This document shows, piece by piece, positions 7,343 to 16,135 of a stretch of DNA of 64,000 bases. Position numbers and translations under genes: made by a program. Every line of letters begins with the position of its first letter. Positions within the stretch are counted from its first letter, which is position 1. The notes beneath the pieces were generated by a model, which saw only the letters and a program-made list of their open reading frames with translations, was not told the DNA's origin and did no database searches. The stretch comes from Sulfurovum xiamenensis (GTDB lineage Bacteria > Campylobacterota > Campylobacteria > Campylobacterales > Sulfurovaceae), in contig NZ_JAQIBC010000005.1 in NCBI RefSeq assembly GCF_030347995.1, positions 1-64,000 on the forward strand, in the 5' to 3' direction.

Positions 7343-7783
7343 CTACCATGATTTGTAAGGCAAGAATTTACCATTCATAGTGATCACCACCCTGTCACCC
7401 AGTGGGTTTTCTTCTTTGTAGATATCCAAAGAGAAATCAATGGCACTCATGATACCATCTCCGAACTTTTCACCCACGATCTCTTTGATCGTTTCACCAT
7501 ACACACCGACGACTTCGTACAGACGATAGACCAATGGATCCTGGGGTATCGTAAAGTCCCAGGTCTTGTTGGGATACTCTTGTAAAGTGATCGCAACCTC
7601 TTCATCCAAACCAAGTACTTCACAGAGTTTTTCTGCAGGTTCCTTTTTGAGGCTGTTCATCCCCAAACAGGCCGAAGTAACGAAAGTGGTCGATAGACCC
7701 ACTTTCTCAGCCAACGCTTCCCAGCTCATCTTGGCACTTTTTTTTGCCAGGATGATCGCTTCCGTCATTTCTATTTTTTTCAT
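7343..7783 (-). CDS. cynS: Cyanate hydratase (cyanase)
   Basis: Cyanase converts cyanate and bicarbonate to ammonia and CO2, detoxifying cyanate and supplying nitrogen. The 146-residue length is close to the family norm (about 156). The N-terminal half is a helix-turn-helix-like fold (SWEALAEKVGLSTTFV). The C-terminal half holds the catalytic set: Arg and Glu in VYRLYEVVG and Ser in GIMSAIDFSLDI, matching Arg96, Glu99 and Ser122 of the E. coli enzyme. AAAGGAT precedes the ATG. The FNT-family channel gene lies 39 bp upstream on the same strand, so substrate or product transport is probably co-expressed. Confidence 0.93.
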   Translation of the reverse strand: MKKIEMTEAIILAKKSAKMSWEALAEKVGLSTTFVTSACLGMNSLKKEPAEKLCEVLGLDEEVAITLQEYPNKTWDFTIPQDPLVYRLYEVVGVYGETIKEIVGEKFGDGIMSAIDFSLDIYKEENPLGDRVVITMNGKFLPYKSW

Positions 7784-7822
7784 TTACTCTATCCTTTTTG
7801 ACTAGTGTTTTTACCTTTCAGC

Positions 7823-8671
7823 TTATGCAGCTGAAGGGTTTTTTGATTTGTATGAAGCATTGTTCAGTTCACGTTTTGCTCCAGTTTTAACGTGTGTTGC
7901 ATAGAGTGTCAATCCTGTGAAGAGAAGACCACCTGTTAGGTTACCCAGTGCAACCGGAACCTCATTCCAAAGAAGATAGTCTACAACTGTAAAGTCACCA
8001 TCCATGATCAAAGAGAATGGGAAAAGGAACATGTTAACGATCGAGTGTTCAAAGCCCATGAAGAAGAACAGCATGATCGGCATCCACATAGCGATCGCTT
8101 TACCACTCACTGTTGTAGAGATCATCGCACCCACAACACCCATTGCTACCATCCAGTTACAAAGCATTCCACGGATGAATACAGTAAACCAACCAGAAAT
8201 ACCGTGTGCCTGATACCCCAGTGTTCTGGCTTCACCGATACCTGCAACTTTTTGGGCAATAGCACCACCATCCGTATCAAAACCATAGGTAAAGATGAAC
8301 GCCATCATAACCGCGACCGTTAACGCACCTCCAAGGTTACCAAGTCCCACTAGACCCCAGTTTCTAAGTATCTGACCTACAGTCACTCCCGGTCGTTTAT
8401 CGATCCATGCCAATGGCACCAATACAAATACACCTGTCAAGAGATCAAAGCTCATTAAATAGAGCATGATAAATCCGACAGGGAAGAAGGCTGCACCCAC
8501 AAGACCTGAACCTGTTTTCATCGCAACAGTAATTGCAAACACAGCCGCTAGTGCTAAAATTGCTCCCGCCATGTAAGCACGGATCAGAGTATCTTTTGTA
8601 GACATATAGACTTTTGACTCACCGGAGTCAACCATTTTTTTCACAAATTCTGTAGGGGCTAAATAAGACAT
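7823..8671 (-). CDS. Formate/nitrite transporter (FNT) family channel
   Basis: A 282-residue inner-membrane protein with six hydrophobic segments and the FNT signatures: GMLCNWMVAMGVVGA, and GFEHSIVNMFLFP with the conserved His of the pore. The family passes small monovalent anions such as formate, nitrite and hydrosulfide. Because the gene lies 39 bp upstream of cynS in the same direction, movement of cyanate or of a nitrogen anion is plausible but not shown. The ATG at 8671 is followed by SYLAPTEFVKKMVDSGESK, typical of the N-terminal amphipathic helix of FNT proteins. A 618-bp upstream gap probably holds its regulatory region. Confidence 0.88.
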   Translation of the reverse strand: MSYLAPTEFVKKMVDSGESKVYMSTKDTLIRAYMAGAILALAAVFAITVAMKTGSGLVGAAFFPVGFIMLYLMSFDLLTGVFVLVPLAWIDKRPGVTVGQILRNWGLVGLGNLGGALTVAVMMAFIFTYGFDTDGGAIAQKVAGIGEARTLGYQAHGISGWFTVFIRGMLCNWMVAMGVVGAMISTTVSGKAIAMWMPIMLFFFMGFEHSIVNMFLFPFSLIMDGDFTVVDYLLWNEVPVALGNLTGGLLFTGLTLYATHVKTGAKRELNNASYKSKNPSAA

Positions 8672-8950
8672 GATTTACTCCATGTTGTGATAAGTAGTTT
8701 TGACATTTTCATTCCTTTTTTTAATTCATAATAGTGTTACAGGCAAAATGGATCACGCTATAACTTGATTGCCTCTTGATGATACAGATAATCATCACTC
8801 CATTGTCCAGCAGGATATAACATTTATTAGCGTTATATGTTTTGCTTATGAGTAGTATAATGTAGTTTTGTATGAATAATATTCATTCTATTGTATAAAA
8901 AATAATCATTTAAATTCAAGAAGCAGCTGACAGGCAGAGACAAACGTATC

Positions 8951-8970
8951 AAATATATTACTTTATAAGG
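8951..8970 (+). repeat. Repeat element copy F (vestige)
   Basis: AAATATATTACTTTATAAGG differs at two of 20 positions from the conserved left-arm block AAATATATAACTTTATGAGG of copies B and D. It has the same orientation and is followed by a TTATA tract. It extends the repeat family past the cyanase module. Confidence 0.5.
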
Positions 8971-9141
8971 TTATACAATGATATGCGAAGCCAGTAACCT
9001 ATAAAAACCTAGACTTCTGTAGAGTTATATTTATTTATGCATAGAGACAAAATCAAGAAAGAAAATGAAATTTAAAAAATGATGTATTGGTTTGATAGGG
9101 ATCGTGATGACCGTGTGAGTATATGAAGTAGCACGCTAACT

Positions 9142-9185
9142 CTCTAACACAAAGACTTGCATTAGTCTCAGTATCAGTGTTAGAG
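9142..9185. repeat. Isolated inverted repeat
   Basis: CTCTAACAC (9142-9150) pairs with GTGTTAGAG (9177-9185), and an inner AGACT / AGTCT can extend the fold. There is no U-tract on either strand and no gene adjoins directly, so its role is unknown. Confidence 0.45.
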
Positions 9186-9289
9186 TAACAAATTTTAGAA
9201 TAATGTACAAGAGCTAGCAAAAGATGCTATGTTAAGCCCCATAAATATATCATTGACATAAGCTTTTTATGTTATTTGGCACAAGTCAG

Positions 9290-10147
9290 TTACTTTTTAA
9301 AGACATTCCCCAACATACCTTTAATCGCACCTTGTAGATCGGCAGGGTAAATCACAAATTTTGAATTTTCACTTTTACTGATCTGTTCTAAAGAACTGAT
9401 ATATCTGTCACCCAGTAAGAACATGGCAGGAAGTTCCTGATCTTTTATGTTTTCGCTTATCATACGGATAGCTTCTGCTGAAGCATTTGCCAGTGCAACC
9501 TGCGCTTGTGCTTCTCTTTTAGCCGCTTCTAGTTTACCGTCTGCTTCTAAGATGGCAGCATTTTTGTTACCTTCAGCGGTGGTCTCTATGGCACGTCTTT
9601 CTCTTTCTGCAGCTGCCTGTCTCTCCATGGAGGCTTGCATAGAAGCACTGGGATTGATGTCTTGTATCTCAACAGATTTGACTGTGACACCCCAGTCGGC
9701 AACGTCATCAATAATGGAGTCTTTGAGTTTAGCTTTAATGTGTTCACGGTTTGAAAGTGCATCATCAAGGCTCATCTCTCCAAGTATAGAACGTAACGTG
9801 GTCATGACAAGCTGCTGTATGGCAACTCTAAAATCCTCTATACCATAGATGGCATCTCTAGGATTGGTCACACGTGCAAAAGTAACGGCATTGGTGTGGA
9901 TGACCGCATTGTCTTTAGTGATGACCTCTTGTTCAGGAATGTCCAGAATAAGGTCTCTCGTAGAGACACGCTCTCTTATGGATTCAAGATAAGGGATGAT
10001 AATGTTGAGACCCGGAGTAAGTGTTCGCGTAAATTTACCTAGTCTTTCTACTACCCATTCTTCTCCCTGAGGAACGATATTAATCCCTTTGTAGAGCGTA
10101 ACGATCACCGCAATGACGAGTATGATAACGATATTTAACATTTCCAT
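9290..10147 (-). CDS. SPFH/stomatin-like membrane protein (paraslipin, QmcA type)
   Basis: A 285-residue protein with an N-terminal membrane anchor (residues 4-20), then a Band 7/SPFH domain starting VPQGEEWVVERLGKFTRTLTPG and ending near VKSVEIQDINPS. A long charged Ala/Glu/Lys coiled-coil follows (about 165-235: MERQAAAERERRAI). SPFH proteins form large membrane-bound rings linked to membrane domains and protease control. The gene sits directly downstream of a NfeD-family gene, 14 bp apart; the SPFH-NfeD pair is the classical operon. The start ATG is the first of two (MEM). Confidence 0.9.
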   Translation of the reverse strand: MEMLNIVIILVIAVIVTLYKGINIVPQGEEWVVERLGKFTRTLTPGLNIIIPYLESIRERVSTRDLILDIPEQEVITKDNAVIHTNAVTFARVTNPRDAIYGIEDFRVAIQQLVMTTLRSILGEMSLDDALSNREHIKAKLKDSIIDDVADWGVTVKSVEIQDINPSASMQASMERQAAAERERRAIETTAEGNKNAAILEADGKLEAAKREAQAQVALANASAEAIRMISENIKDQELPAMFLLGDRYISSLEQISKSENSKFVIYPADLQGAIKGMLGNVFKK

Positions 10148-10161
10148 TTTTTTTCCTTGAG

Positions 10162-10629
10162 TTAGTTTTGAGTGATAGGTGCAACTTCTATGAGCTGTCC
10201 ACTAATCTGTACGATCTTCACACGTGTCCCTTTGGCTATATCTACTTTCGATATGGCATGCCAGGAGGTATTCCCAAGCACAGGTGTATCAAAAGTGACT
10301 TTTCCTCTGCTATGGGGTTGTATATCTTCCATGACCACACCTAAAGTATCGAGTCTATAGTTTGACTGTCCACTTTCTGTTACAGGCTCTTCTCTGAACC
10401 ACTTGAACCATGCTGTAATGACAAGAATGGAGAGTATCATCCAGATGGTGAGTTCGAGTGTAAAAGAGGTATCTAAAAATATGTCTAGTATACCTACGAT
10501 AATCGAAGCGATACCCAGTCCAAGGATAAAAAAGGTCCCCATACTCATATCCCAAATAAGCAATGCTATACCAAAAACGATCCAGTGCCACCATAAAACA
10601 GTTTCGTTGAGAAATTCGATCAAATTCAC
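10162..10629 (-). CDS. NfeD-family membrane protein, SPFH partner
   Basis: A 155-residue protein with about three hydrophobic segments (14-30, 32-50 and 57-76) and a C-terminal soluble OB-like domain (about 90-150, LDTLGVVMEDIQPHSRGKVTF...GNTSWHAIS...KGTRVKIVQISGQLIEV). That domain is diagnostic for short NfeD proteins. NfeD partners SPFH proteins such as the one encoded next. The GTG at 10629 overlaps the AAGGAG ribosome site; the TTG two codons later (10623) is better spaced and may be the true start. Confidence 0.85.
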   Translation of the reverse strand: MNLIEFLNETVLWWHWIVFGIALLIWDMSMGTFFILGLGIASIIVGILDIFLDTSFTLELTIWMILSILVITAWFKWFREEPVTESGQSNYRLDTLGVVMEDIQPHSRGKVTFDTPVLGNTSWHAISKVDIAKGTRVKIVQISGQLIEVAPITQN

Positions 10630-10750
10630 TCCTTTCCAATATGAAGATTTATTATATCATAAAAGACAATTGTGGATAACATTTATGATAATAAGTATTA
10701 TTTGGATATAATCCCCAAAATTTTCGTACTTCGTACATCAAGGATAATAA

Positions 10751-11776
<1,026 letters not shown>

Positions 11777-11792
11777 TTTTTTTTAGTTCTTT

Positions 11793-11845
11793 GCATCCAT
11801 CTTTGAATGATGGGTGCGGTCAGCTACAACTTGTAGCTTCTCTTT
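11793..11845 (+). terminator. Hairpins after ilvC
   Basis: Two adjacent inverted repeats follow ilvC: GCATCCATC / GATGGGTGC (11793-11817) and AGCTACAA-C-TTGTAGCT (11822-11838). The second is followed by TCTCTTT. A T-run lies before them rather than after, so termination may use the second hairpin. Confidence 0.45.
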
Positions 11846-11992
11846 CCCAAACATTCAAATCTAAATACAAATCACTAAAAATCTTTAGTTAGTTTTATTG
11901 TCTATGGACTTTTTTTAATCCTGTCAAATTTTATATCTCATTCTTAATGCTACTTTGTTACAATAGCTGAAATTTAACAACCAGTGGACTTC

Positions 11993-13090
11993 ATGGCAAA
12001 CCAACCCAAAAAAACTAATACGAGATCTTCTTCCAGAAAAAAGCCAGTACAAAAACGAAGAGCTAGAAAACCTGCAAAAGGTTCTACTTTCAAAAAAAGT
12101 TTTTTGATCGTTCTAGGTGTTTTGTTGATGATCTCTATGGTGATTTTTGGATATTTTCTGGGTCAGCAGGATAGGATGAATGGTCACAGAACATTCACAC
12201 AGAGCCATAAGTCAGATAGCACAGAGAGTCCAAAGAAACTTTTAGAGGAACTTTCAAAGATCAAAACAGAAAAACCTCGTGAAAAACAGGAGATTGCTGT
12301 TAGGAAAGCTCTAAAGACGGAAAGGAATACTTCTGAGAAACCTTTACCTCAAAAAGAAATGAATGAAGAGAACGTCGTAACAAAAGAAGAGAGACCAAAG
12401 ATAAGGAGCATTCAGAAAACAATCACTTCAGATACGATCGAACAGCCAAAACTCGTGATCATTATAGATGATGTCACAACAAGAAGTCAGCTCAAGAGTA
12501 TACAGGCTACGGGTATCAAACTCACCCCATCCATATTTCCCCCATCACAGCGTTCGATGACTTCACATAAATTAGCTGAAGGTTTGGAACATTATATGAT
12601 CCACTTACCTATGGAGTCTGGGACTGCACAATTTAATCAACAGACGAAAACACTGATGACAAATTTCAGCAAAGAAGAGATAGAAGCCAGAGTAAAAGAG
12701 ATTAGAACACTTTTCCCTACTGCGCGCTATATCAACAACCATACAGGTTCTGTGTTTACTGATAACTATGCGGCGATGCGAACACTCTATAAAACACTTC
12801 GTAAGGAAGGTTTTCTCTTTGTGGATAGTCGAACGATCGCTTCGACCAAGGTGCCTATGATAGTAGAAGATTTTGGTGATGCGTATGTTGCAAGAGATGT
12901 CTTTATCGATAATATACATACGGTCCCGTATATTCATCTGCAGCTTCAAAAAGCAGTCAAAATGGCAAAGAAAAAAGGGTATGCTATCGCTATAGGACAT
13001 CCTCATCAAACAACAATGAAAGCGCTCTCAAGTGCAGCTGTGATTTTCAACGATGTAAAACTAATCTATCTAGATGAACTTTATCGATAA
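11993..13090 (+). CDS. Divergent polysaccharide deacetylase family protein (YibQ-like)
   Basis: About 365 residues. A very basic N-terminus (Lys/Arg-rich, 1-35) precedes one membrane helix (about 36-57), then a charged linker to about 145. From PKLVIIIDDVTT onward comes the YibQ/DUF610 fold: LTPSIFPPS, HYMIHLPMES, NNHTGSVFT, LFVDSRTIA, ARDVFIDN and AIGHPHQTT. Divergent deacetylases of this type face the periplasm; their substrate is not established. I use the ATG at 11993; a GTG three codons upstream in frame is possible. The same gene lies between ilvC and dprA in Campylobacter. Confidence 0.85.
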   Translation: MANQPKKTNTRSSSRKKPVQKRRARKPAKGSTFKKSFLIVLGVLLMISMVIFGYFLGQQDRMNGHRTFTQSHKSDSTESPKKLLEELSKIKTEKPREKQEIAVRKALKTERNTSEKPLPQKEMNEENVVTKEERPKIRSIQKTITSDTIEQPKLVIIIDDVTTRSQLKSIQATGIKLTPSIFPPSQRSMTSHKLAEGLEHYMIHLPMESGTAQFNQQTKTLMTNFSKEEIEARVKEIRTLFPTARYINNHTGSVFTDNYAAMRTLYKTLRKEGFLFVDSRTIASTKVPMIVEDFGDAYVARDVFIDNIHTVPYIHLQLQKAVKMAKKKGYAIAIGHPHQTTMKALSSAAVIFNDVKLIYLDELYR

Positions 13091-13228
13091 TCTGCAGCTC
13101 AAGGGGATTTCCTCCTTTTAGTCAGGGCACAATTTGAATTACCATACTCTTTTGAAAAGTATGACAATATGTAATATTTTTAATACTCAATATGCCTCTA
13201 TGATATCATGGGTGTAAAAAGGCACCCC

Positions 13229-14005
13229 ATGAGTCAAACAATCACTCAACATTTACCCGCTTTGAATGCAATGAAGAAGTATCCTTCCACCCTTTTTTAT
13301 AAGGGTAACCTGGATCTTCTGCAACGACCCAAAGTTTCTATTGTGGGAACAAGAAGACCCTCAAATTATACACGACACTCTACCTATATACTTGCCAAAG
13401 CTTTAGCCAAAAGAGGAGTGTGTGTGGTCAGCGGAGCAGCGATGGGAGTGGATACGATCGCACATGCCGGAGCGGGGGAAGAGAATACCATAGCAGTGGT
13501 AGCCAACGGATTGGATATACGATACCCGGCAGTGAATAAAGATCTCATAGAAAGTATAGAGACTCAGGGACTTGTATTGAGCCAGTTCAATGATGGTTTC
13601 AGGGCCACAGGATGGAGTTTCGTGGTACGAAATGAACTGGTCGTTGCACTCGGGGATATTCTTATTGTTACTGAGGCGGATCTCAATAGTGGTTCCATGC
13701 GTTCTGTAGAGTATGCGTTCAAAATGGGTAAAAAGATCTTTGTGCTTCCTCAAAGACTTGACGAAAGTTTGGGTACGAACCAGCTGTTGCACACGATGAA
13801 GGCCACAGCCATACATGACATAGAGTCATTTGCTTCTACTTTTGGGCAGATCGCAGAGGATGGAGTAGCAAAAGATGATTTTTTTTATTTTTGCCAAAAC
13901 TCACCTACATTTGATGAAAGTATTAAAAAGTTTGGTGACAGGGTGTATGAAGCAGAGCTTGAGGGGATCATTACGATACAAAATGGTATTGTAAGGCTCT
14001 CTTAG
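13229..14005 (+). CDS. dprA: DNA processing protein DprA
   Basis: DprA binds incoming single-stranded DNA during natural transformation and loads RecA. About 258 residues: a Rossmann-like DprA domain with SIVGTRRPSNYTRH, VVSGAAMGVDTIAHAGA, TIAVVANGLDIRYPAVN, SGSMRSVEYAF and the VLPQ motif, followed by a short C-terminal region. It lacks the long extra domains of other phyla, as is usual for this group. The ATG at 13229 has AAAGG upstream and is preferred to the one 21 bp earlier. Presence suggests competence potential, together with pilT elsewhere in the window. Confidence 0.93.
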   Translation: MSQTITQHLPALNAMKKYPSTLFYKGNLDLLQRPKVSIVGTRRPSNYTRHSTYILAKALAKRGVCVVSGAAMGVDTIAHAGAGEENTIAVVANGLDIRYPAVNKDLIESIETQGLVLSQFNDGFRATGWSFVVRNELVVALGDILIVTEADLNSGSMRSVEYAFKMGKKIFVLPQRLDESLGTNQLLHTMKATAIHDIESFASTFGQIAEDGVAKDDFFYFCQNSPTFDESIKKFGDRVYEAELEGIITIQNGIVRLS

Positions 14006-14038
14006 TAAAATATATCTCCCTGTATATAGGGAGATAGA

Positions 14039-14572
14039 TTATTTGGCTGTTTTGGAAAGTTGTGAGAGAAGTTCTTCCAATGATGCTTCTGGAAGCATAC
14101 CTGCTTGTACAAATTGTACATCACCTTTTGTGTCCATGGCTACCAAGAAAGGAATACTTCCCCTCCATTGTGCTCTTTGCTGAATATAATTTACCAATTC
14201 AGTTGCTCTCTCTTCGGAGACTACAATGTAGTTCATACCTTTTTCTTCCGCAAACTTCTTGACCTCTTCATGGGTATAACCTTGTACTTCTATAGAGACA
14301 ATGGCTAAAGTGTCTTTATATTTTTCCTGAAGCTTAATTAAATGTGGAATTGAAGCGAGGCAAGGAGGACATTTATGTCCGAAAAATTCTAAAAATATGA
14401 CTTTCCCCTCAAGACCTTGAATGTTAAGACCTTGTTCTGTACCTCTTACGTCATAGGTTTTTCCTGTGATGTCGGTCATGGTCATTTCTGCTAAATATCT
14501 TTTATCTTCTGCTGCGTGCGTATAGCTGAAGAGTGATAAAAGTAGAAGGGATATGGTGAATAGTTTTTTCAT
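14039..14572 (-). CDS. Periplasmic TlpA-like thioredoxin-fold protein
   Basis: A 177-residue protein with a signal peptide (1-20, cut near THA-AE) and a thioredoxin fold. The active site FFGHKCPPCLASIP gives CPPC near residue 69, and the cis-Pro position is in RGSIPFLVAMD. Proteins of this TlpA/ResA class reduce or isomerise periplasmic disulfides, often for cytochrome c maturation. Its own promoter is likely at 14602-14607 on the minus strand (TGTATAAT). It faces dprA convergently, with 33 bp between, and is separated from the structured RNA pair upstream. Confidence 0.85.
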   Translation of the reverse strand: MKKLFTISLLLLSLFSYTHAAEDKRYLAEMTMTDITGKTYDVRGTEQGLNIQGLEGKVIFLEFFGHKCPPCLASIPHLIKLQEKYKDTLAIVSIEVQGYTHEEVKKFAEEKGMNYIVVSEERATELVNYIQQRAQWRGSIPFLVAMDTKGDVQFVQAGMLPEASLEELLSQLSKTAK

Positions 14573-14601
14573 AAAATGGGCCTTTATAGATGATTTAACA
14601 G

Positions 14602-14609
14602 ATTATACA
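14602..14609 (-). promoter_or_regulatory. Putative -10 of the TlpA-like gene
   Basis: On the minus strand TGTATAAT (an extended -10) lies 30 bp upstream of the ATG at 14572. This indicates separate transcription from the structured elements at 14664-14762. Confidence 0.5.
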
Positions 14610-14663
14610 CTATGAAGATGTAAAAATCGTGTAATTGTTTCGAATTCTGTAAAAGATTTTTCA

Positions 14664-14762
14664 AAGAGCATCATCGTATGTAAAAGGGGGAGGGGAAAAA
14701 ATGATATGAGAAATAGACCTAAAAATATTAGGGAGAGAGGTCTATCTCTTGATGATGCTCTT
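14664..14762 (-). ncRNA. Candidate structured small RNA, copy 1
   Basis: The ends pair perfectly over 12 bp (AAGAGCATCATC at 14664-14675 with GATGATGCTCTT at 14751-14762). An inner stem ATAGACCT / AGGTCTAT (14713-14720 with 14738-14745) is enclosed. On the minus strand TATAAT sits 9 bases before the 5' end (14771-14776), and the loops contain CUCUCCC and CCCCUCCCCC. A second element at 14855-14953 keeps the outer stem and the layout but has a different inner stem sequence, which is the pattern of a conserved RNA fold. Strand is inferred from the promoter-like box; a plus-strand product is possible. No Rfam family is recognised. Confidence 0.5.
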
Positions 14763-14770
14763 GTAAAAGT

Positions 14771-14776
14771 ATTATA
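14771..14776 (-). promoter_or_regulatory. Putative -10 for structured RNA copy 1
   Basis: TATAAT on the minus strand lies at the same distance from the stem as the weaker TACACT (14962-14967) ahead of copy 2. Both are preceded by a conserved GTTAACCTT block. Confidence 0.4.
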
Positions 14777-14854
14777 GTCATATAAGGTTAACTGAATACT
14801 AATAGAAGAACACATTATAAATCAGGGAGGGTAATAATGGATCAAGTATTTTCT

Positions 14855-14953
14855 AAGAGCATCTTTGGGACAAGGAGAAAATGTTTTTAAAAGGAGTCCT
14901 AAAATACTTTATAAAAGGGAGGGGAAATATTTTAGGTGTCCCTCGATGCTCTT
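14855..14953 (-). ncRNA. Candidate structured small RNA, copy 2
   Basis: The outer stem is AAGAGCATC / GATGCTCTT (14855-14863 with 14945-14953). A middle stem GGGAC / GTCCC (14867-14871 with 14938-14942) and an inner stem CCTAAAATA / TATTTTAGG (14898-14906 with 14928-14936) follow. Minus-strand loops hold CCCCUCCC and two CUCCU motifs, which are complementary to Shine-Dalgarno sequences. It is exactly as long as copy 1 (99 bp), with the same flank GTTAACCTT. It ends about 90 bp upstream of the plus-strand nagZ gene and is read away from it. Confidence 0.5.
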
Positions 14954-15006
14954 GTAAGTGTAGTGTAATACAGGAAGGTTAACCGTATGCAAATAAAGAG
15001 TAGTTA

Positions 15007-15019
15007 CACTATAATAGTG
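15007..15019 (+). promoter_or_regulatory. Putative nagZ promoter within a palindrome
   Basis: CACTATAATAGTG is a 13-base palindrome that embeds a perfect -10 TATAAT (15010-15015), 27 bp before the nagZ ATG. The symmetry could be an operator or chance. Confidence 0.4.
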
Positions 15020-15042
15020 AGATGAAATAAAGGATATTTTTA

Positions 15043-16131
15043 ATGATAAAAAAAGTTTTATGTCTGGGATTGTTTGTTTGTACGTATGCATGGGCACAAG
15101 AGTTGTCACTGGAAAAAAGAATCGGCCAAATACTTATGGTCGGTTTTCATGGTACACATGCATCTAAAGAGAGTCAGATATGTAAAGATATAGAAACCTA
15201 TAACCTCGGGGCAGTGATCTTATTTGATTATAACCCGGTGAATAAAAATAAGCCAAAGAATATTGCCACAAAAGAACAATTGGCCACTCTGACCAAAGAA
15301 CTTCAGGCATGCAGCAGTGATGGGAAATTACTGATTGCGGTAGATCAAGAGGGAGGAAAGGTACAAAGACTTAAAAGCAAATACGGCTTTTACGGTAAGT
15401 TTCCCAAAGCATCAGATGTGATCAAAATGGATCAAGGTAAGATCAAAGAAACCTATACAAAAATGAGTGAAGAACTCAGCAGTGTAGGTATCAATTACGA
15501 TCTTGCACCGGTGGTGGACCTTGATATCAATAGGAAAAACCATGTGATTCATGGTTTAGGACGTTCCTTTGGTAAAGACCCAAAAGTGGTTGCTACCTAT
15601 GCATCTACCTTTATCGATGCTATGCATAGCAATGGTGTACTTACCTCCATCAAGCATTTTCCCGGACATGGCTCTTCGGTGGGTGACACACATAAAGGGT
15701 TTGTCGATATTACGAACCTTTGGGATGATATTGAATTGGAACCTTATAGACTTTTAAAAGACAAAGCAGATACAGTCATGGTTGCCCATGTCTTTAACCA
15801 AAATATAGATGCCAAATACCCTGCAAGTCTCTCGTATAATACGATTACAAAGTTGTTACGCTGGAAACTGGGCTATCATGGTGTGGTGATCACAGATGAC
15901 CTTCAAATGGGTGCGATCAGTCAAAAATATGGGTTGAAAAATACACTTAAATTGGCGATCAATGCAGGAGATGATATCTTACTGATAGGAAACCAGCTGG
16001 ATCCTAAAAAAACCGTCAGCACAAAAAAACTGGTCGATACTATAGTCACATTGGTTCAAAATGGAGAGGTGAAAGAGGAGCATATCAACAGAGCATACAA
16101 GAGAATTCAAGGATTAAAGAAGAAACTTTAG
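15043..16131 (+). CDS. nagZ: Beta-N-acetylglucosaminidase NagZ (GH3)
   Basis: NagZ removes N-acetylglucosamine from muropeptides during cell-wall recycling. The protein has 362 residues: a signal-like N-terminus (1-18, YAWAQ), then a single GH3 TIM barrel. Visible are LIAVDQEGGKVQRL, the family hallmark IKHFPGHGSSVGDTHKG (His/Asp acid-base loop) and GVVITDDLQMGAIS with the nucleophile Asp. Enterobacterial NagZ is cytosolic, so the apparent signal peptide suggests a periplasmic or envelope enzyme here. AAAGGATATTTTTA precedes the ATG. It converges on ruvX with 4 bp between. Confidence 0.9.
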   Translation: MIKKVLCLGLFVCTYAWAQELSLEKRIGQILMVGFHGTHASKESQICKDIETYNLGAVILFDYNPVNKNKPKNIATKEQLATLTKELQACSSDGKLLIAVDQEGGKVQRLKSKYGFYGKFPKASDVIKMDQGKIKETYTKMSEELSSVGINYDLAPVVDLDINRKNHVIHGLGRSFGKDPKVVATYASTFIDAMHSNGVLTSIKHFPGHGSSVGDTHKGFVDITNLWDDIELEPYRLLKDKADTVMVAHVFNQNIDAKYPASLSYNTITKLLRWKLGYHGVVITDDLQMGAISQKYGLKNTLKLAINAGDDILLIGNQLDPKKTVSTKKLVDTIVTLVQNGEVKEEHINRAYKRIQGLKKKL

Positions 16132-16135
16132 TGTA

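Larger units (their letters stand above)
8672..9289. other. 618-bp non-coding gap with repeat vestige and inverted repeats
   Basis: No credible gene is seen. It contains an ATATAAC-n10-GTTATAT inverted repeat at 8815-8838 upstream of the FNT gene, a decayed copy of the 5-kb repeat at 8951-8970, and a CTCTAACAC / GTGTTAGAG hairpin at 9142-9185. It separates the nitrogen module from the SPFH-NfeD pair. Confidence 0.5.

Noticed and set aside
8815-8838. CRP/FNR-type operator upstream of the FNT gene
   Set aside because: ATATAAC-n10-GTTATAT is symmetric but does not match the FNR (TTGAT-n4-ATCAA) or CRP (TGTGA-n6-TCACA) spacing; kept only as a note in the gap description.
9447-9848. Plus-strand frame of 133 codons opposite the SPFH gene
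   Set aside because: Its Ala/Ser-rich product mirrors the codons of the SPFH coiled-coil on the other strand; no ribosome site or family match.
14603-15109. Minus-strand reading frames of 66-70 codons between the TlpA-like gene and nagZ
   Set aside because: They run through the paired stems of the two structured elements, lack ribosome-binding sites and resemble no protein family; the RNA fold explains the sequence better.
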